Shown here piece after piece: positions 26,326 to 36,785 of a DNA stretch of 64,000 nt; within the stretch, counting starts at the first letter, position 1; the number at the start of each line of letters is the position of its first letter. The translations under genes were made by a program, and so were the position numbers. This DNA is from Centroberyx gerrardi. Its lineage: Eukaryota; Chordata; Actinopteri; Beryciformes; Berycidae. Under the pieces are notes generated by a model, which saw nothing but the letters and a program-made list of their open reading frames with translations, searched no databases and had not been told where the DNA came from. The stretch is from NCBI RefSeq assembly GCF_048128805.1, contig NC_136010.1, positions 23,283,480 to 23,347,479 on the forward strand, given 5' to 3'.

Positions 26326-27985
26326 TCATTCCAAGCTCAGCAGCTCAACGTCGAAGATGAGGGTGGCGTTAGGAGGGATGATGCCCGGGTGGCCCTTATT
26401 CCCATAAGCAAAGTCAGGTGAACAGGTCAGCTTGGCCCTCTGACCGACACTCATCTGGAGGATGCAGGAGAAGAGGCGGAGGACGCAAACACAGGAGGAG
26501 AGAGAGAAACAATAGAGGTCATGTAAAATAGCCAGTCTGCCCTGTGAATGCGGTTAATTGGATCTTAATGCAGTCTATATTTCAGTTTAATGCATCAAGC
26601 TGGACAATAAACCACGGGGCGCCAGACAGCAAAAACATCTCGCCGATTAATGGCGCTCCATTATTTCCATGCTTTAGTGCAATTACAGAGCTGCATCCGT
26701 GCCACATAGGCCCACTGTTTGCAGTGTTAATGGAAACCTTGGTGAGTGTGGAAATTAGATAATGGAACCATGTCAACAAATGAATGTGTTTAAGCTGATG
26801 AACTAACTACATAATAAACAGCAAATGCATTTTCTGTCTTGCATTGCAAATTATTGCTCCCTCTGCATCATTCCGGTGTCCATCTGAGCCTATGGGTTTT
26901 ATAAATACACTGTAAAAAGGTTAAGCTATTAGTTATTGTGGTGACAACACTGTATGACATGTAATGTATTACATACTCTGAGGGGCTGAATGGGTGCAGC
27001 TTTTAGAGTTAGTGTGGGACAGATGGACGGCAGAACAACTGTGCATTGCTCTATTAACACAATTTGCTTATCAATTCACAAAACTACACATTTCATTTCC
27101 AAGTTGTGGTATATTAGCTCTAAAAGACTGTCAATTCTGTCTTCAATGATCCTGCATAATATAGGATATGCGCAGTATGCTTCCCCTCCTCCAGCCCACC
27201 TGCACTACGCCTTCTTCCCAGCCTCGGATCACCTCCTGCTTGCCGATCTTGAACCTGAAGGGCTTGTCCCTGTCGCGGGACGAGTCAAACTTACGTCCGT
27301 CTGTAAGGGAACCTGAGGGGAAGGAGATGGGATGGGTGGGGGTGGGGGTGGGGGTGGGAACGGTGAGAGCCAAAAAAGTTAGAGCGAAGCAGCAGGCGAT
27401 GTCTAGCCTCGTTCTGCGGGTGAAAGGAAACACCTCAGGAAACAACATCAACACCTGCATGAGCCCCAAATCCAGCCACAACCTCTAAACGCCTGTGCAA
27501 TACTGCAATGATTAGAGACACATCAGCGACAGAATTGACATTGGATAGTTCAAGAAAAAAATGTATAGCTCTATCTAATAGACTGATAACAGTATGGTGG
27601 AAAAATGCTGGCTTTCTGCGGTAACTGTGTCTGAAGCGGTATTAATACCAGCTCAAAAACAAAATAAGCATCGAAAACAAATATATGTGCTGAGCTTGTG
27701 TGACAACCATCTTCCCTGCTGTGTGTATATTGAGAGCGCAAATGAAGGGATTCCAAGGATCTCCGAAATAGCCGCTGCAGCTGTCTCCGGGGTGGGAGGC
27801 AGTCTGACAGTCAGGGAAACGCAAGCATCAATCCGCAGAATGGCACCCACTCTCAGACTATTTATGACAGCGCTATTACCGTTATTAGCGCCAATAAGAC
27901 TGCCTATGTGTGGTGGTTTGGTGTGTGTTTGTGGTGTGATATGATGGCAGAGTGTGTGCGTGTGTGGGTATCTGAAGTGCGGTCT

Positions 27986-28021
<36 letters not shown>

Positions 28022-30306
28022 GTGTGGGAGGAGGTAATCTGCGCTGTTGTTGGGCACATCAGGGGGCGACTGGCAAGATATAGATTGTAATCCAGGCGGT
28101 GGAGTGGGTGGTGCGATTCAATGACCACGTCCTCTGGATGTCTAGATGGCAGCCTAATGGAATTATCTGTAAGAGCTGAAAGGTCCTATCCAAGTATCAA
28201 AGCCAATTGCAGCCGGAGCAGCAACACACTGCACACTGCATTTCCCGCTCAACAGCACAAACAGTGCAGAAATGTTCAGACAGCAAAGATTTCCTGCAGA
28301 CAGGACCTCGGCAAAGGCGTGTTTTGATCTTAATTTGGACCCTCTACATAAAAAAAGGGCTTTTTATAATGGAATATCCTGTTTCAAGTCGCATTTCAAG
28401 GCTGACAGGAAGGGAGCCCGCCCGGAGAGGAAATCCTGTAGCTGCTGTGATAAAGAAAAAAAGGCTGATCTTTCTCATGCCTAAAAAACACTACACTGTG
28501 CATAGGCACGAATCCGGCTGTTATTTCAAGTTACATAATCTTAAACCAAAGAGGCTTGTGTTACAGGCTGAGTTATGTCTGTCTTACCAGGCGAGCAGGT
28601 GGACTGACAGCTTTGCCAATTTGAGAACACAGCAGCCTAATAAATAGCACACAGGGATGCAAAAGCCACCTGAAAGCCATTTTGTTGTTGTTTTATTCAT
28701 TGATTTTTACAGGTGGTGAAAATCCTAGAACACCCTTATGGCAAAATGAAATAATAATCCTATAATACATTTTAGTACAGTAAAAAAAACTATAGGTTTC
28801 AATAGGAATATTATATAGATACCATCAAGTATAGTAAGGTTACCATAAACTCACTATTTTGTACCACAGACACACTACACACCAGTATAGAAATATTATA
28901 GGAATATTATAGAGACACCATAGGAGATGCCATCAAGTATGATATGGTTACTATAAACTCAATATTGAGTATCACATACTGTACACCCCTATAGGGAATT
29001 ACAGTGATATACCATAGGAGACTAAAAAAAAAAATAAGTTCACTATAAACTCACTTTTGTGTAGCATGTACACACTATAAGTCCCTGTATGAATATTATA
29101 GGAATATTATGGTGATTTTGTTATTATTGCGGTCGCCCAGACGGTTATAATCCGCTCAGCTAAACGCCACCAATCTCCCACCCCCCAAACTCCAACAAAG
29201 ACGGGAAAGCGGTGGAAATCAGACGGGATTTAAAACCCCCGTCGCTGTCTGGGTCTGTCTGTCTGTCTGTCTGTCCGTCTGTCTGTCTGTCTGTCTGCCT
29301 GCCTGTCTGTCCGTCTGGGCCTCTGAATGAACCCTGCGGCGGAATCTGTCTGCGACTCTTCTTTCTTATTTTTTTTTTTTTATTTCCCAGACAAGACAAA
29401 TGTAGCCTGTAATATTATCCACTGATGTTGACGAGACTATAATAGACCGCTTGGCCAAAACTGGAGCGCGTTATTTTACGCAGCGATAATTCCAGCGTAC
29501 TTTGAGTGAGGCTACGACTGCTGGAATGATCATTATAGCTACATGTGATTGTTGAATATTGATTCGCATGGGATCCAAATGGGACTCCAGTGAATGAAAA
29601 TGTGGCGAAGGGGTTAATTTTTTATGCAGCCGAGTCCGGTGACAGAGATGCAGTGAAAAATCACTATAATATTCCTGTAATACTCCTAGAGGGATTTAGA
29701 ATGTGTCGGTGGTGCACAGTAGTGAGTTATAGTGACCTTATCGTACTTTGTGGCATTTTCTTTATCTCTTATGGTATCACTATAGTATTCCTATAATATT
29801 CCTACAGGGATTTATAGTTTTGCTGTGATACTTGTATAGTATCATGATTAAATTCACTACAGGATTAATGTTACCATAGTTATTTTTTGTAAGGGTGTAG
29901 GAGACAGTAGGCGACCCCACAGCAGTCACTTCACTTGTATGCGGCCTTGAGTAGAAATATGAATCAACCATACGAGAAACATAAATCCGCAGAATTTGGC
30001 TGTGCATGCAGCGGGGGAAGGGGGGGGGCATGATCTAGTAGACTATACCAAGTTTCTTATTTAAAACTCACCAACATAATGCACCACACACGTCTGTCCT
30101 TTTTTGGGGAAAGTCCTTCCTGTGGAGGAAGCAAAAAGGCGCTTGATATAACGGGCATACGACGCAAGGCGGTGTTTTCTGCGGCTGTAATAAATAAGAG
30201 TGAACATCAATCCACACCAAGTAATGAACCAAACACATTTCTTTCTTTCTTTTTTTGCAATCGCTTTACCGTCGCCTGGGGTTATGGTCTCGATTTCGAC
30301 TCCCAT
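26326..30306 (-). CDS. fkbp1a: FKBP12 peptidyl-prolyl cis-trans isomerase
   Basis: The minus-strand exons are 30270-30306, 30072-30119, 27200-27312 and 26326-26454. They join in phase to 327 nt, a 108-residue protein, exactly the family length. It is a single FKBP domain filling the protein. The rapamycin/FK506-pocket residues are present: Tyr27, Phe37, Asp38, Phe47, Glu55-Val-Ile57, Trp60, Tyr83, His88, Ile91-Ile92 and Phe100 (numbering with Met1). The pocket Trp marks FKBP12 rather than FKBP12.6, which has Phe there, although the N-terminus (MGVEIETI) is FKBP12.6-like. FKBP12 is cytosolic, stabilises ryanodine and IP3 receptor channels and holds TGF-beta type I receptors inactive. Synteny with snph and sdcbp2 agrees with FKBP1A. 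The second intron (27313-30071) has been enlarged by a repeat element. Confidence 0.96.
27986..28020. repeat. (GT)n microsatellite
   Basis: A pure GT run in the second fkbp1a intron. Confidence 0.95.
28710..29900. mobile_element. Long inverted-repeat element in fkbp1a intron 2
   Basis: The ends carry ACACCCTTA (left) and its inverted partner TAAGGGTGT (right). The left arm, to about 29140, has repeated AATATTATAGG and CTATAAACTCA motifs. The right arm, from about 29640, has their inverses (CCTATAATATTCC). A central 500 bp, including a CTGT microsatellite, shows no coding frame. This fits a nonautonomous foldback or MITE-like DNA element. Related debris occurs at 22290-22500 and 55440-55590. 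Confidence 0.6.
29253..29317. repeat. (CTGT)n microsatellite
   Basis: A tetranucleotide run with occasional C substitutions, lying in the loop of the inverted-repeat element. Confidence 0.9.
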
Positions 30307-30520
30307 TTCGCTGTGTGTTTTGGAGCTGTCCCTCCACCCGGGCAAGACTCTTCCCGCAGTCTGTCTGCTCTTCCAGCGGATGTTCTCAGCTGTCTCTCTC
30401 TCGCTCTCTGCAGGCACGCTAGCGTCAAGCTCCACACGATGTGCATTACCGCTTCCGCTCAAAACTTTCAAAATAAAATCCGTTTACAAAGCTTTCAGGT
30501 CGCGCCCTCTGGCGGCCATA
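30307..30520 (-). promoter_or_regulatory. fkbp1a 5' UTR and promoter-proximal region
   Basis: DNA immediately upstream of the fkbp1a ATG. It is pyrimidine- and GC-richer than its surroundings. No TATA box is obvious at a sensible distance. The transcription start is not determined. Confidence 0.45.
30502..30517 (-). promoter_or_regulatory. CTCF-like motif
   Basis: On the minus strand GGCCGCCAGAGGGCGC closely follows the vertebrate CTCF core (CCAnnAGRKGGC type). It lies about 200 bp upstream of the fkbp1a ATG. Confidence 0.45.
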
Positions 30521-30605
30521 CCGGAGGTCCACAGCATTTACCAACAACATCCATGATGAGGGGATTGCATAATTTTCTAAATTTACAATTTAGACGGCCG
30601 TCGCA

Positions 30606-30610
30606 ATAGT

Positions 30611-30652
<42 letters not shown>

Positions 30653-30700
30653 ATATATATACACATACATATTCTATATATTATATATATATAGAATAGG
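30606..30700. repeat. TA/CATA-rich microsatellite
   Basis: A run of ATACAT hexamers followed by TA dinucleotides, just upstream of the fkbp1a promoter. Confidence 0.9.
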
Positions 30701-31089
30701 TATGGTTAATTTCTGTGCTGTTTTTGGCTGGGAAGTGATAATTTCATCATTGTTAGGCCTATCTAACTGGTTTTCAATCTGGTTTCAATAGTGTTAGCAT
30801 GTTAGCTAGCTATACCTTAGTACCAGCTAACGTCTTTGTTAACAAATCTGATTTGCAGGATAGCTTAAAGTCCCTACATACAGAATATTTGCCTCATTAT
30901 ATTATACTCAATTATGAGTACCATAGTATGGCTCTAGATAAACGACACCATCGCAGTGAAGACTGGTTAATGCTATGTGTTGCTCTCTGTGTTGCATGTT
31001 CCAGGGTATGATTTCCCGTGGAATGTGGAGGCTTGACTTTCAGCATTAAGATAGAGCCTCAACCAAAACAGAAAGAGGACTCACTCTCT

Positions 31090-32027
31090 CATGCCCGTAT
31101 TAAGACTTCATGGTGCCCCTGGGCACCAGCGACTCAAGTGCCCACCCACCCCCACCCCGCAGCACACAAACCATACCTATCCACAGGGGTGTATTGGTCC
31201 TTGAGTAGAAATACTTTCTTACTGTAGCTACTCAAGTATTATTTCTGAGTATATGTACTTTACATGATTGTTTTTTTATACATACTTTTTGCTTACTACT
31301 ACATTTTCAGTTTATAAATGATGTTTAATGTGAAATTATGTTATTAGAAATCATAACTTAATACAGTGCAGAACTATTGTTTTATCTTTTGTTGACCTTA
31401 ATGAAATATCATTACTAATCTCAACAGGTATATTATTCGTCTAAATCATAAGAAAGTTTATACTTTTACTTTTGGTACTGGCTGGCTTGATGCATTTGGG
31501 ACAGAGGGACCGCGGTAAGTCGTATATTTCCATGCATATGCGCGTGCTCTGTCCACCTGACAGCCCTCTGTTCTGTCAGCGGAGAGAGAGACACACAGAG
31601 CATGGTGGTTTCGGCGCGTCGGCCGACGCTTCCCGGAGTTTCCCGGGGGCACGGTTCCGGCCAGTGCCGATAGCTGGGCGCCGATTTGTTCCCGGTGATC
31701 CGGCCGAGATTTCGGCGGGGGTCCCGACGCCGATGCGTCACCGGGTGCCCGGCGAACGGCGTTTTCGGCATGGATCGGGAGGATCAATGCGGCCCGTGGG
31801 CGCTGAAGAGGACAAAACGGCGAGACACATTGTGGGACAAGAAGTTAACTTGAGTGATTTTTTGGTCACTGTTGTCCCAAACTTATGTAGGCCTACTGTA
31901 TTATTGCAATACAATTTATTTAAAAAAAAAAAAAAAATTTTAAAACATTGGTTGCTTGGTGCCCGGGGAGTCTTGGTGCCCATGGGCACTCGCCCAGTTG
32001 CCCATATGGTTAATACGGCCGTGCTCT
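31090..32027. mobile_element. Candidate DNA transposon remnant with GC-rich core
   Basis: The left end has GCCCGTATTAA (31093-31103) and the right end TTAATACGGCC (32010-32020), an inverted pair. Next to each lies a TGGTGCCC...GGGCAC palindrome (31111-31128 and 31973-31988). Between them sits a GC-rich island (about 31605-31810), very unlike the AT-rich neighbourhood. A 185-codon open frame crosses it but has no recognisable domain. The family is not identified. Confidence 0.4.
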
Positions 32028-32816
32028 GAATTACTACTGATTTGTAGACATTAGGCTAGAGATGCTGTCCGCAGCGGCTAGCTAGGTGAGTAGCTTCAAC
32101 TCTTGTTGAGGTTTTTGAGATTTACGCTACTATAGCCTTTTGCTATGCTGCGGTAGGTTAGCTGTCTTTCAGTAACTAGCCTGTTTGCCAAAATACTTTG
32201 TTAGCACTACCCAAACTTCATAAATTCCAAACGTTACGCAAAACTGCTTTGCTAGCTCAACTAAAATATTAATAGTTTTTTTTTTGTCACGCATAATTTA
32301 GTCACTGCAGTTGCAAACACACATTGCGAGCACCAGGCAGACGAGCATCACTCAATGAGAGAGAGAGTGTGTTTCCTGGTTGTTTTCACAACCATTGGGC
32401 AATGGGCAAACTGAATAAATTCCATACCTACTTTGCTAGCTCAATATAGTTGTAACTAATATTTACCAGCAAGATATTTTTTGTCACACATAGATTAGCC
32501 ACTGCAGTTGCAACGGTTTACGAAACTACCACCGGGCGAGACTAACATTCAGTTTTCATTAAAACAGTTTCACATTACCTCCTCTGTGTCTGCTGAGGGA
32601 AACAAGTGGTAAGTCGTCTGCAACAGTGAGGTAAAACACTACCAAAGGCATCGCCGAAGTCATCAAGTTCCAAAATCTACTGGTAGCAACTTTGACAAAT
32701 TTTACGCTTTTATTGTCAAGGCAAAATCGCCGTACTTCCGGCGTTCCTCTAACTTTCTGTGACTGGCTTGACGCAGCTGGCAGGCAGCGTGTACCATGTG
32801 ATATCGTGCGCAAAGC

Positions 32817-32847
<31 letters not shown>

Positions 32848-33038
32848 GTGTGTGCGCGCGCGCGCATGTGTTGGGTGGGGGTGTGCTACTTCAATGAGTA
32901 CAAAAAAAAAAACACCACCACCAACTCCTCTCATTGATTAATTCTCAGACTTTTGCTTATGAAATATTTATTTTAAATATAACAAATTTGACTGCACAAA
33001 AAAGCCTAGTGGGATACACAGACTATAGTACACTACAC
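32028..33038. other. Spacer upstream of the transporter's 3' end
   Basis: No gene seen. It contains a GT microsatellite (about 32818-32868) and a pair of similar sentences near 32220-32300 and 32400-32490 (GCTAGCTCAA, ATATTTTTTGTCAC), suggesting a local duplication. Confidence 0.5.
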
Positions 33039-33044
33039 TTTATT
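33039..33044 (-). promoter_or_regulatory. Candidate poly(A) signal of the MFSD2-type gene
   Basis: AATAAA on the minus strand about 205 bp past the stop codon at 33250-33252. A second hexamer lies at 32967-32972. Confidence 0.45.
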
Positions 33045-33249
33045 CTCGGCAGTCCCATCTCATACAGAACGAGGCGGGCAGGCAGACAGCAAGACAAATA
33101 TAAATAGAGAAGGGGGAGCAGTCTCAGAGAAAAGCACTGAGAAATGCGGCTAATTTAAGTGAACAGCTCTGATTCAAACTGTCCAGCTGTCCTAATGTCC
33201 AATCAGAGACTCAGTAGCATCTCCATGCTGTGTGTCTCTGCTCACATCT

Positions 33250-36200
33250 CTAGGATGAAACTGTATCCATAGCAACACCAGCATCGTCCTTCCTGTGGAA
33301 ACCAACAACAAAAACAACAACAACAACAACTGCTTATTTAGCCTGTCTATGACATTACCCATTATTGGATATATCATAGTCCGCAGTCTAACATTATCCA
33401 CCGGCAGAATGATGAAATATCAGGAAATAAAGCATTGTTAGGAAAAGTTTTAAAAAGCGTGTAACAACTGTGGACAGCAAATGCTCCAATCAGGGCTACG
33501 CTAAGTAAAGCCTGGGCACAAGAAAACATGTGACTTATGGGTACTATTTATGAGTAAGTAGAATAAGTAGTTCTATTCTAGTCTAGTCTAGTCTATTCTA
33601 TGTCTATGTCTATTTAGGCCCACACAGCACTACATTTACATAAATAGTAGCCTACAATAGACCCACATGAATACAGAATGAACTCAACCCCATCTAAACT
33701 TCCGTTTACCAGGATAAATAGGCAGAATACTTGCAAAATGGCTACTCACACTGCTTTGTACAAATCCCTCTGTATCTGCTGGCGTCTCTTCTCGTTGATG
33801 GGGTACAAACAGAAGAGCAGAATCCCAGTGAAAAGCAGAACGATGGGAACAGGAGCCATCAGGACCCGCAGGGCCGTGATTACTGCTGGCGGGTGTCTGC
33901 AAGCCCCTGGCTTATACCCAACAAAACTGAGGGCGAGCAGGCGCAAAGACACGACAAACAGTTTGACAGAAACAAACTTTTCACAAGTTGCACAGAATAC
34001 AATTGCCTGATTGGGTTGTATGTACTTTGTGTATCCTGTGTACTTTTTTTGGAAAGGTGTGTGTAACTCACTGCAGCACCAAGGTGGATAATCCAACAGA
34101 CAGCCCTCCTCCAAACTTATTGAAGAAGACGAAGCAGGAGTAGAAGACAGGCTCCAGGTCTTTACTGCTGGGGTTCTTCACCTTGAAGTCATCCACCACG
34201 TCTGGGAGCATAGACCTGCAGAAACACAGACAGAAAGGTAACCGAATGCAAAAAGACAGACTAGAAGGCAGAGAGAGAGAGAGAGGGAGAGGCATACAGA
34301 CAGACAGGGAAACAGACAGGAAGGAGACAGAGAGGGAGGCAGACAGACAGATATGGGGACATATGAAAAGTAAGGAAGGAGCCCAGGCAGGATGTGGTGT
34401 TATCACTTATAAAAAAAACAAATCATGTGTGCCAAAGCACTTTAATTGCATCAGATGTTCTCTTTCATCCTCTCCAAGACAAGACAACATAATATAGCAG
34501 TAAGCAGAAAGGATTTCGGTTTCTCTAACTCGGAGAGAGCAGTTGACGATTTCGAGATTTTAGCTTTTGATTTTCTAATTTTCTTCATGACTCATCAAAC
34601 CATCTGGAATCACTGCTCAATAGTTGTCGGGGGTGTTATGCTGAGGTCATTATACAAAGAACGGATAATTGGCTGTAAGTGTAAGTGTGCGTGTGTGAGT
34701 GTGAGTGTGAGTGTGGGCGGGTGTGCATGGCCAAGTCTCTGGGGATAAATGTTACAACACAGAATACTGAAACCAAATTTTGGCAGGAACAATTTTTTTT
34801 TATGTCATTAGTCTTGGTTCCACATCTCTGAGCACACACAATACTGTTGTGTTGTTTTTGTTTTTTTTTGTCATATCTGTTAGTCATTTGCATTGCAAAG
34901 AAACTCTGCCACTCAGATGCCTGTACAGGCTGCATACATGTTAGTATAGCATTGCCATATCATGCAGTAGTTTACAACACTGAATACCAATTATGAGAAT
35001 ATGAGATATAGGAAGAACCACACAAAGAGGACGTTTTCTCCTTACTGGAAACCACAGTGAAGACAAGTGACCCCTGGCTTCTTGAGAAAAGACACAGCAT
35101 GCTAACTAAGGCAGGCAGTCACCAAGTGTGATGTGTTGGCCTGGCCTTGCAACAGAACAACTAACAACAAATAAAGCCAACAAATATCAGCAGAGATCCA
35201 TGAAGTCTATCCACAGTTTGCTACAATCATAATAGAGAGAATAGATGAGTAGGAGGTAGAAACATAAGATATGAAAGCGAATGCCTAAATCAGAGTATTC
35301 TGTGACACATACTTGCATGCACATGTAGGGATGTGTGTACACATGGTGTGCAAGCTTACAAAAACATGTGCATGTACAAAGATACATGCATGCACACAGG
35401 CACACAGATAAAACAGTGCAATACCAACAAAATTCTAGACAACCAGTACCTGCAGTGTGTACCTAGCGTCAGACCAACACCTGCAAGATCTCACCAAACC
35501 TCGAAAATGATGCATTTACATAGACTTACAGTGGAGACACAGGCATTGGACACATGTAGCTTAGCTGTAAAGTTGGCGTAATGTCTTTCATTTAGGTGTA
35601 GTGTAAATTTAGCATTCAGGTAGCTTTGGCTTAGAGTGTAAATTATGTCTGTGCTGCACCTATGCTACAGTAAATTTATTATGTACCCGTTCATGTGTTT
35701 ATATGTTAGAGAATATGGCTACTTTTATAGTTATCTGTGTATTAACGTCTGCATGTGTGCAATCAAAGTATAAAGTATGTGTAAAAATACACAAAAATAT
35801 ACAGATTGTTCAGCCTGGGGATGCATTAGAGAAGGGCATCCCATCCCCTCTGACTGAGAGGCTGTAGATTCACCCTATTTGCCCAAATTACAATCTAGAG
35901 TTGGGTATGGTCACCGGCGGGAAAACTCTTCTGCCCACAGAAAGTGACAAATCGAAACTTCAGAGCAACATACAAAACTGTCTCCTAAACAGCAGTGAGC
36001 GAGCACATTGTCCAGGGAAAGCTGGACTCACCAACTTTAGATCTTCTGTCTCTCTTGTGCCTTTGCTATGCTTTGGTATAAAGCATCACAGACCAGCCTG
36101 GTTGGTAAACATGTTACATGATTTCTGGGTATTGAAGTTCAAACAGTTTTCAAACAGTCACCTCTCACTGCCACCTGGAGCTGCCGACGTGTAAAGTCAC

Positions 36201-36739
36201 CTCGTGCAGCTTTAAGTTATTAGCCAATTGTAATGCAATGGAACACACTGTTTGGTGAACAGATCCCTCAAGTGGACAAACGTGGGAATTAAAAAGTGGA
36301 TGCTTCTCTTCAAAAGAAAGGCTATTCATTGCAACTAAATAACAATTTTTTGCCTTCAACAATCACAACAAAATGTACCGATGCTATTGCCTGTGGCTGG
36401 GTTCAAAGGTCCTATAATTACAAATGAATTGGCCTATTTTATGTCAGATTGGCACAAAATACAGCCTAACAAATGTATGAATCTGTTTTCATAATTATTA
36501 TGGGGATCAAACAATACAAAACTGGTTTTGAACAAACACAATGAGCACACTGCTGGATAGGCTGCTATAGCTTTTATGTGCTGCATTTTCCCGACAGTTG
36601 CTTTCATACTGCTTGGCCACTTTCTCCAGAATAAGAGAATGACTGCGAGTACCCCTCTGCTGCAACTCCTTACCTGTCTGGTCATGAGAGAACTTTGGTT
36701 ACAGTCTCATTTGGTGAGTCACATGAGTCACAAACAAGA

Positions 36740-36785
<46 letters not shown>

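Noticed and set aside
28207-28647. 146-codon frame in the fkbp1a intron
   Set aside because: Lys-rich low-complexity translation with no splice partner or family similarity.
30079-30609. 176-codon plus-strand frame over the fkbp1a first exons
   Set aside because: Antisense to verified fkbp1a exons 1 and 2, with no recognisable protein features.
31600-31810. Ribosomal DNA fragment
   Set aside because: The GC-rich island superficially recalls 28S expansion segments, but I could match no conserved rRNA core, so no rRNA call was made.
31472-32029. 185-codon plus-strand frame
   Set aside because: It crosses a GC-rich island and a poly-A tract, has no domain, and lies within a likely transposon remnant. 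Stop codons are rare simply because of base composition.
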